Assembly: GCA_029844215.1 (NCBI GenBank) | Contig: CM056718.1 | Location: 80,960,764 to 81,024,763, forward strand | From: Przewalskia tangutica | Taxonomy: Eukaryota; Streptophyta; Magnoliopsida; Solanales; Solanaceae | Length of the DNA: 64,000 nucleotides | Direction of reading: 5' to 3' | Shown here: positions 45,164 through 57,624 of the stretch, one piece after another | Numbering within the stretch: the first letter of the stretch is position 1 | How the letters are laid out: each line of letters opens with the position of its first letter | Made by a program: the position numbers and the translations under genes | Notes under the pieces: model-generated | Told to the model about the DNA's origin: nothing | What the model saw: only the letters and a program-made list of their open reading frames with translations | Databases searched by the model: none

Positions 45164-46104
45164 TACTCGATGCTCTGAAGGTTGTGGAGGGCCACTCGAC
45201 CGGGCGGAGGTACAAAACTAGTATCTTTCGAGGCGGTCCGCCTCGAAAGTCACCAAAGGACCGTTGTTACGCCTCTTCTCACGATCTTGGTCATTCCGTC
45301 GACCTCTCCGTGCCTCACATCCGGTGCATGAGCTCGCATCGGGCAATGTCCATGCCCTGAAGAGCTACACTCGAACAAGCTCTGTCAAGCAATCATCTAA
45401 TCCGGTGACGTGGCGGTGCACTCTATCCTCCATGGTTGCCACTAAAGCGGGGACATACCGAGCCAACGAGTCAAACTCCACGTTGTACTCCAATCAGACG
45501 CCTGCTCGCCTCAACATCAAAAATCAGGCCCGAGCCCTCCTCATCACGAGGCAAGAAATGTGCGGGAAGGCCCCAAAACTCATCCCAAACGGCCGGAAGT
45601 GCATTCTCTCCCGACAGCTCCCACGATCAAACCACGATCGGCGGTATCACGCACCGATGCGAACCTAGACCACCGACTCGGTCTCCAAGCCTTGATCACT
45701 CATGACCACAGAATCGCCGGATGAACTCCTGCGGATCATCCTCGTGTCTCGACCCATAAAACTCGCGCTACAACTCGAAAGTCCCGTAGCCTCAAACTAT
45801 CTCGCCGGGGCGAACCATCGTGCTATCGAATCGAATCACAGCATCCAAATTATCCTCATATTCTGCTACGACCGCCAAGAATCGGGCCATCTTTGTAACC
45901 CATCTCCTCGCCTGCATCGTGGATGGAGGCTCAGTATCGCGGTCTCAAAGGCCATTGCCGCGCCTAACCTTCGCTGGGCCGGCATCACAAAACCCGCCGT
46001 CAAGCACAACTCGTAATCGCTCGCTCGCGCTCGTATCCTCAGATCTCACTAGCGGCTCCTCGGCTGCCTTGCCCTTCGGGCTCTGGTTGCTCGCGCGGAG
46101 GCAT
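44891..46104 (-). pseudogene. gag: gag, full length but frameshifted, E6
   Basis: Minus-strand ATG at 46102-46104 starts MPPRE and the stop is at 44891-44893, about 405 codons. The capsid-core region lies around 45640-45760 (complement of GATGAACTCCTGCGGATCATCC), followed by the linker at 45200-45330 and then the zinc knuckles. Many single-base losses relative to E7 break the frame. Confidence 0.75.
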
Positions 46105-46209
46105 AATCGTAAAAACGAGATACGTCGGAGGGTCCAACTTACAACACTCTAAGGCACGATCTCGTAATGAGAAGAATGGAAACTAATCCTAAATGTCTCA
46201 GACCTCCTC

Positions 46210-46243
46210 GATTATAGATGTGGTGCACAACACATCGATAATC
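46210..46243 (-). ncRNA. Leader hairpin with GTGCAC loop, E6
   Basis: Minus strand: GATTAT, C, GATGTG, loop TTGTGCAC, CACATC, T, ATAATC. Compared with E5 (GGTGTG/CACACC) both partners of the second pair have changed (G-C to A-T), which preserves pairing. Confidence 0.68.
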
Positions 46244-46288
46244 AAGACTCTACTAGACACGGCAGTAGACACTTTCCGAGGATTAATC

Positions 46289-46299
46289 GCTCGATACCA
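46289..46299 (-). other. E6 primer-binding site
   Basis: Minus-strand TGGTATCGAGC, the tRNA-Met site with CAG read as CG, 4 nt from the LTR at 46304. Confidence 0.85.
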
Positions 46300-46303
46300 C
46301 TTT

Positions 46304-48685
46304 TGTAACGACTGCCCGGGCTCGCATCGTGCCTTACCCCGCACCCTAGTGACACAACATCGAGAAAACCACGGAAAATAAAACTTTAAACAAGAAACAA
46401 GATATATGATCATAAAACAAAGCAACCCAACGGTTACCTTCCAATAACATATATAAATACAACTCTTTCAAAACGAATGCTTTAATCCTTTTACAAACCC
46501 CGCCACAACAAGATTACTGCACTTAAGATTTACAACAACTATGACGGACAGGGCCCGCCATACCCCAATGTACAAGAACCTACAACTCGTGGAACACATA
46601 CTAAAAGATAAGCCTCCGAGAAACGGAGCTTCCCAAAACGCCGAATCGAGATCCTAAGAGCGAGGATCCACGATCGATGTACCCTACTGCGGCATGAACG
46701 CAGCCCGGCGAGGTCGATAACAGTACCAAGTATGTGAAATCAGAAAATATCAGAAATGAAATCATAATACTATATAAGAACAGGAGACATGTATGATAAC
46801 AAAACTACAGTTCACAACATAAAAGCAGTCATGTCAAGTCAGGGACTCACGCCCTCAAGTCATCACTCAAATATAACTATGGGTCTCACGCCCACAACAT
46901 CAATCGTGTTCGCATCATGGCCGCATGCCCCGAATTCGTGATCGGTGTACATGCCCATGATGCAACAATAATAACAATGCCCCATGGCCACATGCCCCCG
47001 GAATTCTACCTCGGTGTAGACACGTCCATGTGACATCAACAACAATATACTGGGTGATCAACCCTGCCGCATGGCCACATGCCCCCGGAATTCTACCTCG
47101 GTGTAGACATGTCCATGTGACATCAACAATAAGACAGTAATCAAAATGGAAACATACCCGTGGAATTCTCCACATCGCCAAAGACGCTCCAAGTAAGTTC
47201 TCAACAAGTCAACCGCCCTCTATCGAGAGACGCAGAATACGTAAATACAACACTTGTACAACAAAGGCTATCATCACACGCATAGGCAAGTTTCACACAA
47301 CTCAAAGTACTTTCACATAAGTCACACAATACCCGTAGTATAAAAATCGTGACTATCTTTTTAAGTAAACAAGACACTTCCCCTTTTGTAAAATCAAGTA
47401 ACAACATTATTTTCCAAACGTTCAAATTTGCCTAATTTCAAATGCTCAAGTCACTTATTTTAGAAAGGTTTCATAACTCATAGTCTTAATCTCTTTTAAA
47501 ACAATTGAGTAACATATGTCATATATGTGAGTAGTTTATTCTTGTTTATAACAATCTTATTACAATGACCATGATCTAGAAAATGAAATATCATTTTGTC
47601 TCATCTTAGCTTCTATGCAGATGGAGGTTTCTACTGGTTTTAATACAACACATCATTATTCAATACATTTTCCTTTATTAACGCTGCAGTGGTCTGTCGA
47701 TACACATTCTGATTTCCGAAATCAGTAAAACATTATCCTTTTAAAAACCAAGTACTCATTACTCACGAATGAGGTTTCACACAAACATCCACATTAAAAC
47801 AAATAAGTTAAGTCTCTTATCTTATAAGATCAAGTCTCTTAACTTCTAACATCAGTAAACCATTTTCTTACCTACATAAAGCTGTTATAACCAACTTCCC
47901 ATAAAGCCGTTATAACACTTTATGTTTAAACCAAACAAATACACTTAGCAACTGTACGTCCACCGTACTACATAGTTACACACATATCATGCTAGAACAG
48001 ATAGGAAGAGGTTCACATACCTCGCGACGAGTATCGACAATAAGCAAAGTGCTCCAAGTACTACAACCTTGCTAGCCCTTTCCACTCCTCAAGTAGAATA
48101 CGCCACTCTTAGTACTTCCACCTATAAGGCCACAAACGTCTATTAACTTCTAACCGCACGGTTCCATATTCTACCGAAAATTCGGCAGCACCTCCCCCCC
48201 CGCAACAGCGTAAATCTCCTCCTCTATCGAGGCCGGCTACCAAGCCGACCAGGGGGGGTTTTACACGTCTAACCGGACGTGTACAATTCTACTCAGCAAT
48301 ACTACACAAGTCTACTGCAATACAGTCCTATGTAAATACAGTTCAGTTCTTTTCTTTAAATTCAGGCTTAAGTCAAAAGACATTGCCGCACAATAATGTT
48401 CAGTTCTACATATAGTATACTTCAACTATATATTCCTACAACATGTAATCTCCAATTACAATAAGGGGACAAGAATATTTACCTCGACAAGCCCAAAATT
48501 ATCCAAGTTATAATGTCGATCCTGAGCAAGGTTTAGCTCCTACTCCGTGCGCTCCAATCCGCTCCAAACAACCCTTAGAAGTTCTAACCAACTTCTACTC
48601 AAATACTTCAACCAACTATGAAGATTTCCTTAGGGTTTCGGTTTGAGACTAAAAGGACAAAAGGTAGCATTTCCGGGCTCTACGT
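46304..48685 (-). repeat. E6 5' LTR, segment 1
   Basis: Starts TGTAACGACTGCCCGGGC and runs to GCATTTCCGGGCTCTACGT, where E8 is inserted. Tandem array 46910-47130, single 25-bp unit near 47273. Confidence 0.9.
48681..48685. repeat. Target-site duplication of E8 (TACGT)
   Basis: TACGT at 48681-48685 and 57625-57629. Removing E8 restores GGGCTCTACGTATAGAGG, the sequence seen at 8986-9003. Confidence 0.95.
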
Positions 48686-49131
48686 TGTTATACCCCGTTT
48701 TTCCAGAGTATGTACGTATGGACGTACGTACGAAATTTGAGCCTTAAGGTAGGCATTGGATTCGAAATTTGGGCACAAGTGCCGATTAGAGTCGTTTTCT
48801 GACGAAACGTTTCCACAGCTTTCGTAGAGAAAATTCCGGCTATGTCATTTATTATTTTTGCGGATTTTTCCGTGATTTAAACATTTGGACCAACGGGAGG
48901 GTGACATGTGTCACCCTCACATTGGAAGCAAATAGATTGGCTTGGACGATTTGGGCGTCCAAGAGCCTTGGTTGGCCTTGGCCGATTGGCTCCCTCTTTT
49001 GTGCCTTGCTTTGTGGCTTGTTTTGTGGAGTGTTTTGTGGAGTAGGGTTAGGGTGCACTTGGCTTGATCTTGGCCTTACACTTGCCTTGCACTTGGCTAG
49101 ATCTTGGCCATTGGTTGGCCTTTGGTTTTGC

Positions 49132-49139
49132 TATAAATA
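49132..49139 (+). promoter_or_regulatory. TATA box of E8 5' LTR
   Basis: GCTATAAATACCCC preceded by CCATTGGTTGGCC. Start region TGAAGACTTCATTCATCC downstream. Sister box at 54619-54626. Confidence 0.75.
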
Positions 49140-51040
49140 CCCCCCCCTTTGTGAAGACTTCATTCATCCACAAATGTTTCCAAGTCTTGAAATCCCTCCC
49201 CTCCCTCTTGTGGCTCTCGTCCTAAGCCTCTCCCCCTCCCCCTCCTAGTGGCCTTTGGCCGAGAGGTCTCCCCCTCCCCCTTGTGGTGTCTAGCCGTGGG
49301 GTACCCCCCCCCTAGCCTAGTTACTTTCGTATAATACCCCTTGTTGTGGTATAGAAATACTCTCCTAGTATTGTTATAATGCCCAAAATACCTTAGCCTT
49401 ATACCTTGTAGTATTCCAAAAGTTACCTCTTTGCGTAGAGTACGGAAATACTACCTTTTGTCCTTTTTTAGTCTCAAACCGAAACCCTAAGGAAAATCTT
49501 CATTGTTGGTTGAAGTTTTGGAGTAAGTTAGTTAGAACTTCTAAGGGTTGTTTGGAGCACTCGAGTAGGAGCTAAGCGTTGCTCGTGATCGACTTTGTAC
49601 TTGGATAATTTTGGGCTTATCGAGGTAAACACTACTGTCCTTCTATTGTGATTGGAAATTACATGTTGTTGATTATATAGTTGAAGTATACTATATATAG
49701 TACTGAACGTAGTTAGTTGGCAATGTCTTTTGACTTAAGCCTGAAGAATACAGAACTGAACTGAACTGTAATTACATAGGACTGTATTACAGTAGACTTG
49801 TGTACTGTGTGGTAGAATTGTACGCGTCCGGTTAGACGTGTAAAACCCCCCCTGGTTGGCTTGGTAGCCGGCCTCGATAGAGGAGGAGATTTACGCTGTT
49901 GGGGAGGTGCCGAATTTTCTGTAGAAAGATAGAAACTTGTGTTTTGGGGTTAATAGACGTTTGTGACCTTTATAGGTGAAAGTACTAAGAGTAGCGTATT
50001 CTACTCGAGGAGTGGAAAGGGCTAGTGCGTTGTAGTACTTGGAGCTTTGCTTATTGTCGATAATCGTCGCGAGGTATGTGAACCTCTTCCTATCTCTTCT
50101 AGCATGATATGTGTGAACTATGGGCACGGTAGACGCATACGTGTTAATCGTGTTTGATTGTTCTTAAAACATAAAGTGTTATAACGGCTTTATGGGAAGT
50201 CAAGTTATAATGACTGTATGTAGGTAAGAAAATACTTTGTGGTTTTAAAAAGGTAACTGATGAGAATTATAACTGGCTTGTTATAATAAAGGACTTGATG
50301 TATTTCAAAAGATTTATAAATCGTTTTGAAGGGAGAGTAACACTTGGTTTTAAAAGGTTTTAAAAAGAGTTACACTAAGTTTTATGGGGAGTTAGGTATA
50401 ATGTCTTAAGAGAGGTAAAGAAAATGGTTTACTGATGTTAGAAGTTAAGAGACTTGATCTTATAAGATAAGAGACTTAACTTATTTGTTTTAATGTGAAT
50501 GTTTGTGTGAAACCTCATTCGTGAGTAATGAGTACTTGGTTTTATTTAAAGGGATAATGTTTTCTTGATTTGAAATCGTAATGTATCGGCAGCACCACGC
50601 AGCGTTAATAAAGGAAAATGTATTGAATAATGATGAATTGTATTAAAACCAGTAGAAACCTCCATCCGCATAGAAACTAAGATGAGACAAAATGATATAC
50701 ATTTTCTAGATCATGGTCATGGTAATAAGAATGTTGTAAACAAGAATAACCTACTCTCACGTGAGACATATATTACTCAATTGTTCTAAAAAGGAATCAA
50801 GTGATTAAGTTTGGGAACTATGAAACCAATTGAAGATGAGAAGCTTGAGTAATTGAAACTAGGCAAACCGAACTTAGGAAAAGAATGTCATACTTGATTT
50901 TGAAAAGGAATGTGGGTTGGTCATTCTAATACTACGTATCGGGTGACTTTTATGTAAGTAATGGATCTCTTTAAAAGAACTTAACGATGTAGTACTTTGG
51001 GGTTAAAACCCGACTTTGGTATAAATGGAAGTACTTTGAG

Positions 51041-51118
51041 TTGTTGTGAAACTTGCCTATGCTTGTTGTTGTGAAACTTGCCTATGCTTGTTGTTGTGAA
51101 ACTTGCCTATGCTTGTGA
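51041..51118. repeat. 25-bp tandem repeat, 3 copies
   Basis: TTGTTGTGAAACTTGCCTAT units, reverse complement of those in E7. The sister LTR also has three (56494-56572). Confidence 0.93.
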
Positions 51119-52148
51119 TGATAGCCTTTGTTGTGCAAGTGTGGTATTTCTGTGTTACCGCCTCTCGATGAGGCGGTTGACTTGTTGAGAACTTCATCGA
51201 CGCGTCTTGGCGGTGATGGAGAATTCCACGTATGTTTCCATTTTGATTATCGTCTTGTTGTTGATATCACATGGACATGTCTACACCGTCGCAAAGATTC
51301 CGGGCACGCGGCCACGCGCCGGGTTGATTACCGATATATGGTTATTACCGCAACATGGACGTGTCTACACCGTCGCAGATTCCGGGACATGTGGCGTACG
51401 CGCAGGTTGACCACCCAGATATTGTTATTGAGGTTACATGGGCATGTCTACACGTATGCGATTCGGGACATGTGGCCACGCGCTTGTTATTATTGTTGCA
51501 TCATGGACATGTCTACACCGATGCAGTATTCCGGGGGCATGCGGCCATGATGCGAACATGATGGATGTTGTGGGCGCGAGACCCATAGTTATATTTGAGT
51601 GGTGACTTTGAGGGCGTGAGTCCCTGACTTGACATGACTGTTTTTATGTTGTGAACTGTAAGTTTGGTTATCATACATGTCTCCGGCTTTTATAGACTAG
51701 TATGATTTCATTTACGATTTTTACGATTTCACATACTTGGTACTGTTGTCAGATCGACCTCCTTCGGGCCGTTCATGCCGCAGTAGAGGTACATCGGCCG
51801 TGGATCCCCGCTTAGGATCTCATTTCAGTGTTGAAAGCTCCGTTCCTTCTGAGGCTTATCTTTGGTATGTTTCCTGAGTTGTAGGTTCTTGTACATTCGT
51901 GGTATGGCGGCCCCTGTCCGTCATAGTTGTTGTAAATCTTAGAGTGCAGAGTAATCGTGGCGGGGTTTGTAAAAAGGATAACTGTCGGTTTTTATGTATA
52001 TACCAAGGCAAATCGTTTTGGTTGGCCTGTTTATTTATTATATCTCTTGTTTCATGACTCGTGTTTTATTTTTCCGCTGGTTTTCTCGATGTTGTATCAC
52101 TAGGGTGCCCGGTAAGGCACGATGCACGCCCGTTCGGGCGTTACAAAG

Positions 52149-52159
52149 TGGTATCGAGC
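52149..52159 (+). other. E8 primer-binding site
   Basis: TGGTATCGAGC, 3 nt after the LTR. tRNA-Met site with CAG read as CG. Confidence 0.85.
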
Positions 52160-52204
52160 GATTAGTCTCGGAAAGTGTCTACGCATCGTGTCTAGTAGAG
52201 TCTT

Positions 52205-52238
52205 GATTATATATCGTATGTTCACCACATATATAATC
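52205..52238 (+). ncRNA. Leader hairpin, altered, E8
   Basis: GATTATATAT pairs with ATATATAATC (10 bp). The loop region reads CGTATGTTCACCAC, so the GTGCAC hexamer is lost or misread. Position relative to the PBS is as in the others. Confidence 0.5.
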
Positions 52239-52346
52239 AGTAGGCTATAGGACATTTAGGATTGGTTTCTATTCTTCTCATTCTGAGATCGTGCCTTAGA
52301 GCTGAGTTATGAGTTGGATCCTCCGACGTATTCCTTCGCTACCGCT

Positions 52347-53551
52347 ATGCCTCGCCTAAGCGGCCCGGCCCAGGTGGGCAAGGCAGCCGAGGGAGCTGCT
52401 AGTGAGATACAGAGGAGTACGAGGGCGCAGGCCCGGCCAAGACTGAGATAAAGCTTCGACGGCGAAGTTTCGACGCCGCCAAAGACCAAAGCAGGTTTAG
52501 AGCGCAGCCGTGGGCGATGAGACTACAAGACTGAGCCTCCAGCCCCACACCGAAGGCGGAGATGGGTCACGCGAGATGGCGATTATTGGGCCGTGGTGTG
52601 GCCGATATGAGGACAGCCGATGCGCAGCCTCGCTTCCAGCTGACTTTGTGGTGCACCCGAAGCGAATAGTTTGAGGTTACGGGACTTTCTGAGTTGTAGC
52701 CCGCCAGAGTTTTATGGGTCGAGGCCTGAGGATGATCAGCAGGAGTTCATCCGTCAGTTACAGAGGATCATGCGGGTGATCAAGGCTTCAGAGACCGAGT
52801 CGTGACTCGGTTCGCGATCGGCCGCGTGATACCGCGATCGATTGGTTTGATTCGCGGAGCTTTCGGGAGAGCATGCACTCCAGGTATGGGATGAGTTTTC
52901 GGGCTTTTTCTCACGCACTTCTTGCCTCCGCAGATGAGGAGGGCACGGCCGACAAATTTTTGTTATTGAGACAGAGAGGCGACCGTCGGGAGTACAATGT
53001 CGAGTTCGATTCTTTGGCTCGATATGTCCTCGCACTAGTTGCGGATATGGAAGATAGGGTGCATCGCCACGCCACCGCTCGATGATTACCTAGCGAGAGT
53101 TGTTCGTGTTTCTCTTCACCGCATGGACATTGCCCGATTCGTGCTCATGACTGCGCGGCGAGTGCAGATCGACGGGTGGACCGCCACAGGTTAGGCCAAG
53201 ACGGCAAGGATATTTTGGCGACTTTCGAGGCGGACCGCCTCGGCAGACTAGTTATGTACCTCCGCCATTGCAGAGTGGTCCTCCGCAGCCGGGACCTTGG
53301 GATATTCAGAGCGGTCGGGGCTCCTGTGTTTCGGATGTTCGGGAGTAGGGGTGTTGGCGATGCAATACCCCTACCTCGTGGTCGATGTGGTAGACCGCAT
53401 TTCGAGAATGTCGTAGTACCAAGGAGCTTGTTACTCGCGCCAACAGGCCATATGACGAGACCGTCCGACTGTGGGTAGCGCTGTAGGATAGCACGCACTA
53501 CTAGAGCGATTCATGGCCACGGTAGAGGTCGCGGTGGAAGTTTCGATTTAG
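52347..53551 (+). pseudogene. gag: gag, full length but frameshifted, E8
   Basis: ATG at 52347 starts MPRLSGPAQVGKAAEGAAS. The stop is near 53549-53551. A capsid piece at 52873-53085 reads GDRREYNVEFDSLARYVLA and LVADMEDRVHRH. A linker and nucleocapsid piece at 53176-53478 keeps GRCGRPHFENV but loses the Cys ligands of the second knuckle (APTGHMTRP). The order matches E7 exactly. Many breaks coincide with missing A or T of CAG/CTG. Confidence 0.8.
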
Positions 53552-54148
53552 CGGTCCTCAACCGCCTAGTCTCGTATATCCTTAACCTCGTAGATACTTG
53601 TATGTATTGATGTTAATGATGTGTTAAGTGTTATGTTCGGATAGCTTTGTGCTATAGTGTGTTTTAAAATCTGGTTAGTGTGAGATGGAAGTGGTAGCTT
53701 CCATGATGTGTTCCGTGTCGGAGAGCGGAAGTTGGCGCTACGGTGGTCGGGTTGGGGCCATGTTGCGGGCCAACCCGCCCCGTTCGAGGAAGCGGTCACT
53801 CAGGTGGTCCCGCCAGTGGCGTGGTCACGCAGGGTGCTAGGCCCAAGTTTAGATGACCATCGTATGAGTTCGTGGATACGTTCGACCGTAATCGATTCGT
53901 GAAGGTCGAATGGCCTTAGGAAATCGAGATTAGTGAGATGACCAAGTTTGAGGTAGTGATTCCAAGGTGGGAAAGCGGCGTTGATGTGTGTGGTACGGAT
54001 ACTAGAACGAGTTCGGGTGTTCGAGACGAGTACTACGAGAAAAGGGAGAAGTGAATGTGTGTTTTTGTGGCCAGTTATGGCATGATTGTTTTCGTAAGTA
54101 TAGCAGTGAAGACTATATTGGCACCTGTTTGTTTTGAGACCTAGAAGG
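53552..54148 (+). other. E8 post-gag stretch
   Basis: Contains a frame (53708-53902) with GWGHVAGQPAPFEEA and GPSLDDHRMSSWIRST like E7's. CGTATATCC at about 53572 corresponds to the conserved CAG|GTATATCC. No known domain. Confidence 0.55.
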
Positions 54149-54183
54149 AACATTCGGGACGAATGTTTCTAAGGGGGGGAGAA
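54149..54183 (+). other. E8 hairpin and polypurine tract
   Basis: AACATTCG-GGA-CGAATGTT (54149-54167, perfect) and then AAGGGGGGGAGAA (54171-54183) directly before the 3' LTR. Confidence 0.88.
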
Positions 54184-57100
54184 TGTTATACCCCGTTTTT
54201 CCAGAGTATGTACGTATGGACGTACGTACGAAATTTGAGCCTTAAGGTAGGCATTGGATTCGAAATTTGGGCACAAGTGCCGATTAGAGTCGTTTTACGA
54301 ACGTTTCACGCCTTTCGAGAGAAAATTCCGGCTATGTCATTTATTATTTTGCGGATTTTTCCGGTGACGAACATTTTGGACCAGCGGGAGGGTGACATGT
54401 GTCACCTCACATTGAAGCAAATGGATTGGCTGGACGATTTGGGCGTCCAAGAGCCTTGGTTGGCCTGGCCGATTGGCTCCCTCTTTTGTGCCTTGCTTTG
54501 TGGCTTGTTTTGTGGAGTGTTTTGTGGAGTAGGGTTAGGGTGCACTTGGCTTGATCTTGGCCTTACACTTGCCTTGCACTTGGCTAGATCTTGGCCATTG
54601 GTTGGCCTTTGGTTTTGCTATAAATACCCCCCCCTTTGTGAAGACTTCATTCATCCACAAATGTTTCCAAGTCTTGAAATCCTCCTCCCTCTTGTGGCTC
54701 TCGCCCTAAGCCTCCTCCTCCTCCTAGTGGCCTTTGGCCGAGAGGTCTCCTCCTCCTCATGTGTCTAGCCGGGTACCCCTAGCCTAGTTACTTTCGTATA
54801 ATACCCCTTGTTGTGGTATAGAAATACTCTCCTAGTATTGTTATAATGCCCAAAATACCTTAGCCTTATACCTTGTAGTATTCCAAAGGTTACCTCTTTG
54901 CGTAGAGTACTAAATACTACCTTTTGTCCTTTTTAGTCTCAAACCGAAACCCTAAGGAAAATCTTCATTGTTGGTTGAAGTTTTGGAGTAAGTTGGTTAG
55001 AACTTCTAAGGGTTGTTTGGAGCACTCGGAGTAGAGCTAAGCGTTGCTCAGATCGACTTTTTACTTGGATAATTTTGGGCTTATCGAGGTAAACACTCAT
55101 CGCCCTTCTATTGTGATTGGAAATTACATGTTGTTGATTATATAGTTGAAGTATACTATATATAGTCTTAACGTAGTTAGTTGGCAATGTCTTTTGACTT
55201 AAGCTGAAGAATCTGAATCGAATCAATCAGTAATTACATAGGATCAGACAGAGACTTGTGTCTTGTGTGGTAGAATTGTACGCGTCAGGTTAGGCGTGTA
55301 AACCCCCAGTTGGCTTGGTAGCCTCGATAGAGGAGAGATTTACGCTGTCATGGGGAGGTCCTTAATTTTCTGTAGAAAGTTAGAAACTTGTGTTTTGGGG
55401 TTAATAGACGTTTGTGACCTTTATAGGTGAAAGTACTAAGAGTAGCGTATTCTACTCGAGGAGTGGAAAGGGCTAGCAAGGTTGTAGTACTTGGAGCTTT
55501 TTGCTTATTGTCGATAATCGTCGCGAGGTATGTGAACCTCTTCCTATCTCTTCTAGCATGATATGTGTGAACTATGTAAGTACGGTAGACATACGTGTTA
55601 ATCGTGTTTGATTGTTCTTAAAACATAAAGTGTTATAACGGCTTTATGGGAAGTTGGTTATAAACTTTTGTAGGTAAGAAAATACTTTGTGGTTTTAAAA
55701 AGGTAACTGATGAGAATTATAACTGGCTTGTTATAATAAAGGACTTGATGTATTTCAAAAGATTTATAAATCGTTTTGAAGGGAGAGTAACACTTGGTTT
55801 TAAAAGGTTTTAAAAAGAGTTATACTAAGTTTTATGGGGAGTTAGGTATAATGTCTTAAGAGAGGTAAAGAAAATGGTTTACTGATGTTAGAAGTTAAGA
55901 GACTTGATCTTATAAGATAAGAGACTTAACTTATTTGTTTTAATGTGAATGTTTGTGTGAAACCTCATTCGTGAGTAATGAGTACTTGGTTTTATTTAAA
56001 GGGATAATGTTTTACTGATTTCGGAAATCAGAATGTGTATCGACAGACCACTGCAGCGTTAATAAAGGAAAATGTATTGAATAATGATGAATTGTATTAA
56101 AACCAGTAGAAACCTCCATCTGCATAGAAACTAAGATGAGACAAAATGATATACATTTTCTAGATCATGGCTGCGGTAATAAGAATGTTGTAAACAAGAA
56201 TAACCTACTCTCACGTGAGACATATATTACTCAATTGTTCTAAAAAGGAATCAAGTGATTAAGTTTGGGAACTATGAAACCAATTGAAGATGAGAAGCTT
56301 GAGTAATTGAAACTAGGCAAACCGAACTTAGGAAAAGAATGTCATACTTGATTTTGAAAAGGAATGTGGGTTGGTCATTCTAATACTACGTATCGGGTGA
56401 CTTTTATAGAAGTAATGGATCTCTTTAAAAGAACTTAACGATGTAGTACTTTGGGGTTAAAACCCGACTTTGGTATAAATGGAAGTACTTTGAGTTGTTG
56501 TGAAACTTGCCTATGCTTGTTGTTGTGAAACTTGCCTATGCTTGTTGTTGTGAAACTTGCCTATGCTTGTGATGATAGCCTTTGTTGTGCAAGTGGTATT
56601 TCGTGTTACCGCTCTCGATAGAGGCGGTTGACTTGTTGAGAACTTACTCGACGCGTCTTTGCAGTGATGGAGAATTCCACGGGTATGTTTCCATTTTGAT
56701 TACTGTCTTGTTGTTGATATCACATGGACATGTCTACACCGATGCAGTATTCCGGGGGCATGCGGCCATGCGGCCGGGTTGATTACCCGATATATGGTTA
56801 TTACTGCAACATGGACGTGTCTACACCGATGCAGTATTCCGGGGACATGTGGCCATGCGGCAGGGTTGACCACCCAGTATATTGTTATTGAGGTTACATG
56901 GGCATGTCTACACCGATGCAGTATTCCGGGGGCATGTGGCCATGCGGCCTTGTTATTATTGTTGCATCATGGACATGTCTACACCGATGCAGTATTCCGG
57001 GGGCATGCGGCCATGATGCGAACATGATGGATGTTGTGGGCGTGAGACCCATAGTTATATTTGAGTGGTGACTTTGAGGGCGTGAGTCCCTGACTTGACA

Positions 57101-57624
57101 TGACTGTTTTTATGTTGTGAACTGTAAGTTTGGTTATCATACATGTCTCCGGCTTTTATAGACTAGTATGATTTCATTTACAGTATTTTTACAGTTTCAC
57201 ATACTTGGTACCTGTTGTACTGACCTCCTTCGGGGGGCTGCGTTCATGCCGCAGGTAGAGGTACATCGGTCGTGGATCCCCGCTCTTAGGATCTCATTTC
57301 AGCGTGTTGGAAAGCTCGCCTTCCTGAGGCTTATCTTTGGTATGTTTCCACGAGTTGTAGGTTCTTGTACATTCGAGGTATGGCGCCCTGTCCGTCATAG
57401 TTGTTGTAAATCTTAAGTGCAGAGTAATTGTGGCGTGGTTTGTAAAAGGATAACTGTCGGGTTTTTATGTATATACCAAGGCAACTGTTTTGGTTGGCCT
57501 GTTTATTTATTATATCTCTTGTTTCATGACTCGTGTTTTATTTTCCGCTGGTTTTCTCTGATGTTGTATCACTAGGGTGCCCGGGGTAAGGCACCAGTAA
57601 CGGCCCCGGGTTCGGGGCGTTACA
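54184..57624 (+). repeat. E8 3' LTR
   Basis: Sister of 48686-52145. TATA 54619-54626, 25-bp repeats 56494-56572, long tandem array 56720-57020. The 201-aa frame 54163-54768 crosses the PPT and U3 and is not a gene. Confidence 0.95.

Larger units (their letters stand above)
48686..52145 (+). repeat. E8 5' LTR
   Basis: TGTTATACCCCGTTTTTCCA to CGTTCGGGCGTTACA. TATA 49132-49139, 25-bp repeat 51041-51118, long tandem array 51260-51560. The frames at 48901-49248, 51128-51550 and others are non-coding. Confidence 0.95.
48686..57624 (+). mobile_element. E8, complete gag-only LTR element
   Basis: Plus element of 8.94 kb: LTRs 48686-52145 (3460 bp) and 54184-57624 (3441 bp), interior 2038 bp. Perfect target duplication. 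C subfamily, ending GGTTCGGGGCGTTACA. Gag is present but frameshifted, and no pol domain is seen. Same design as E7 in the opposite orientation, in the other LTR of the same host E6. Confidence 0.95.

Noticed and set aside
54163..54768. Longest open frame in the window (201 codons, plus strand)
   Set aside because: It crosses the PPT and the U3 of the E8 3' LTR, contains the promoter region, and has low-complexity translations. The sister LTR has the same sequence with a broken frame.
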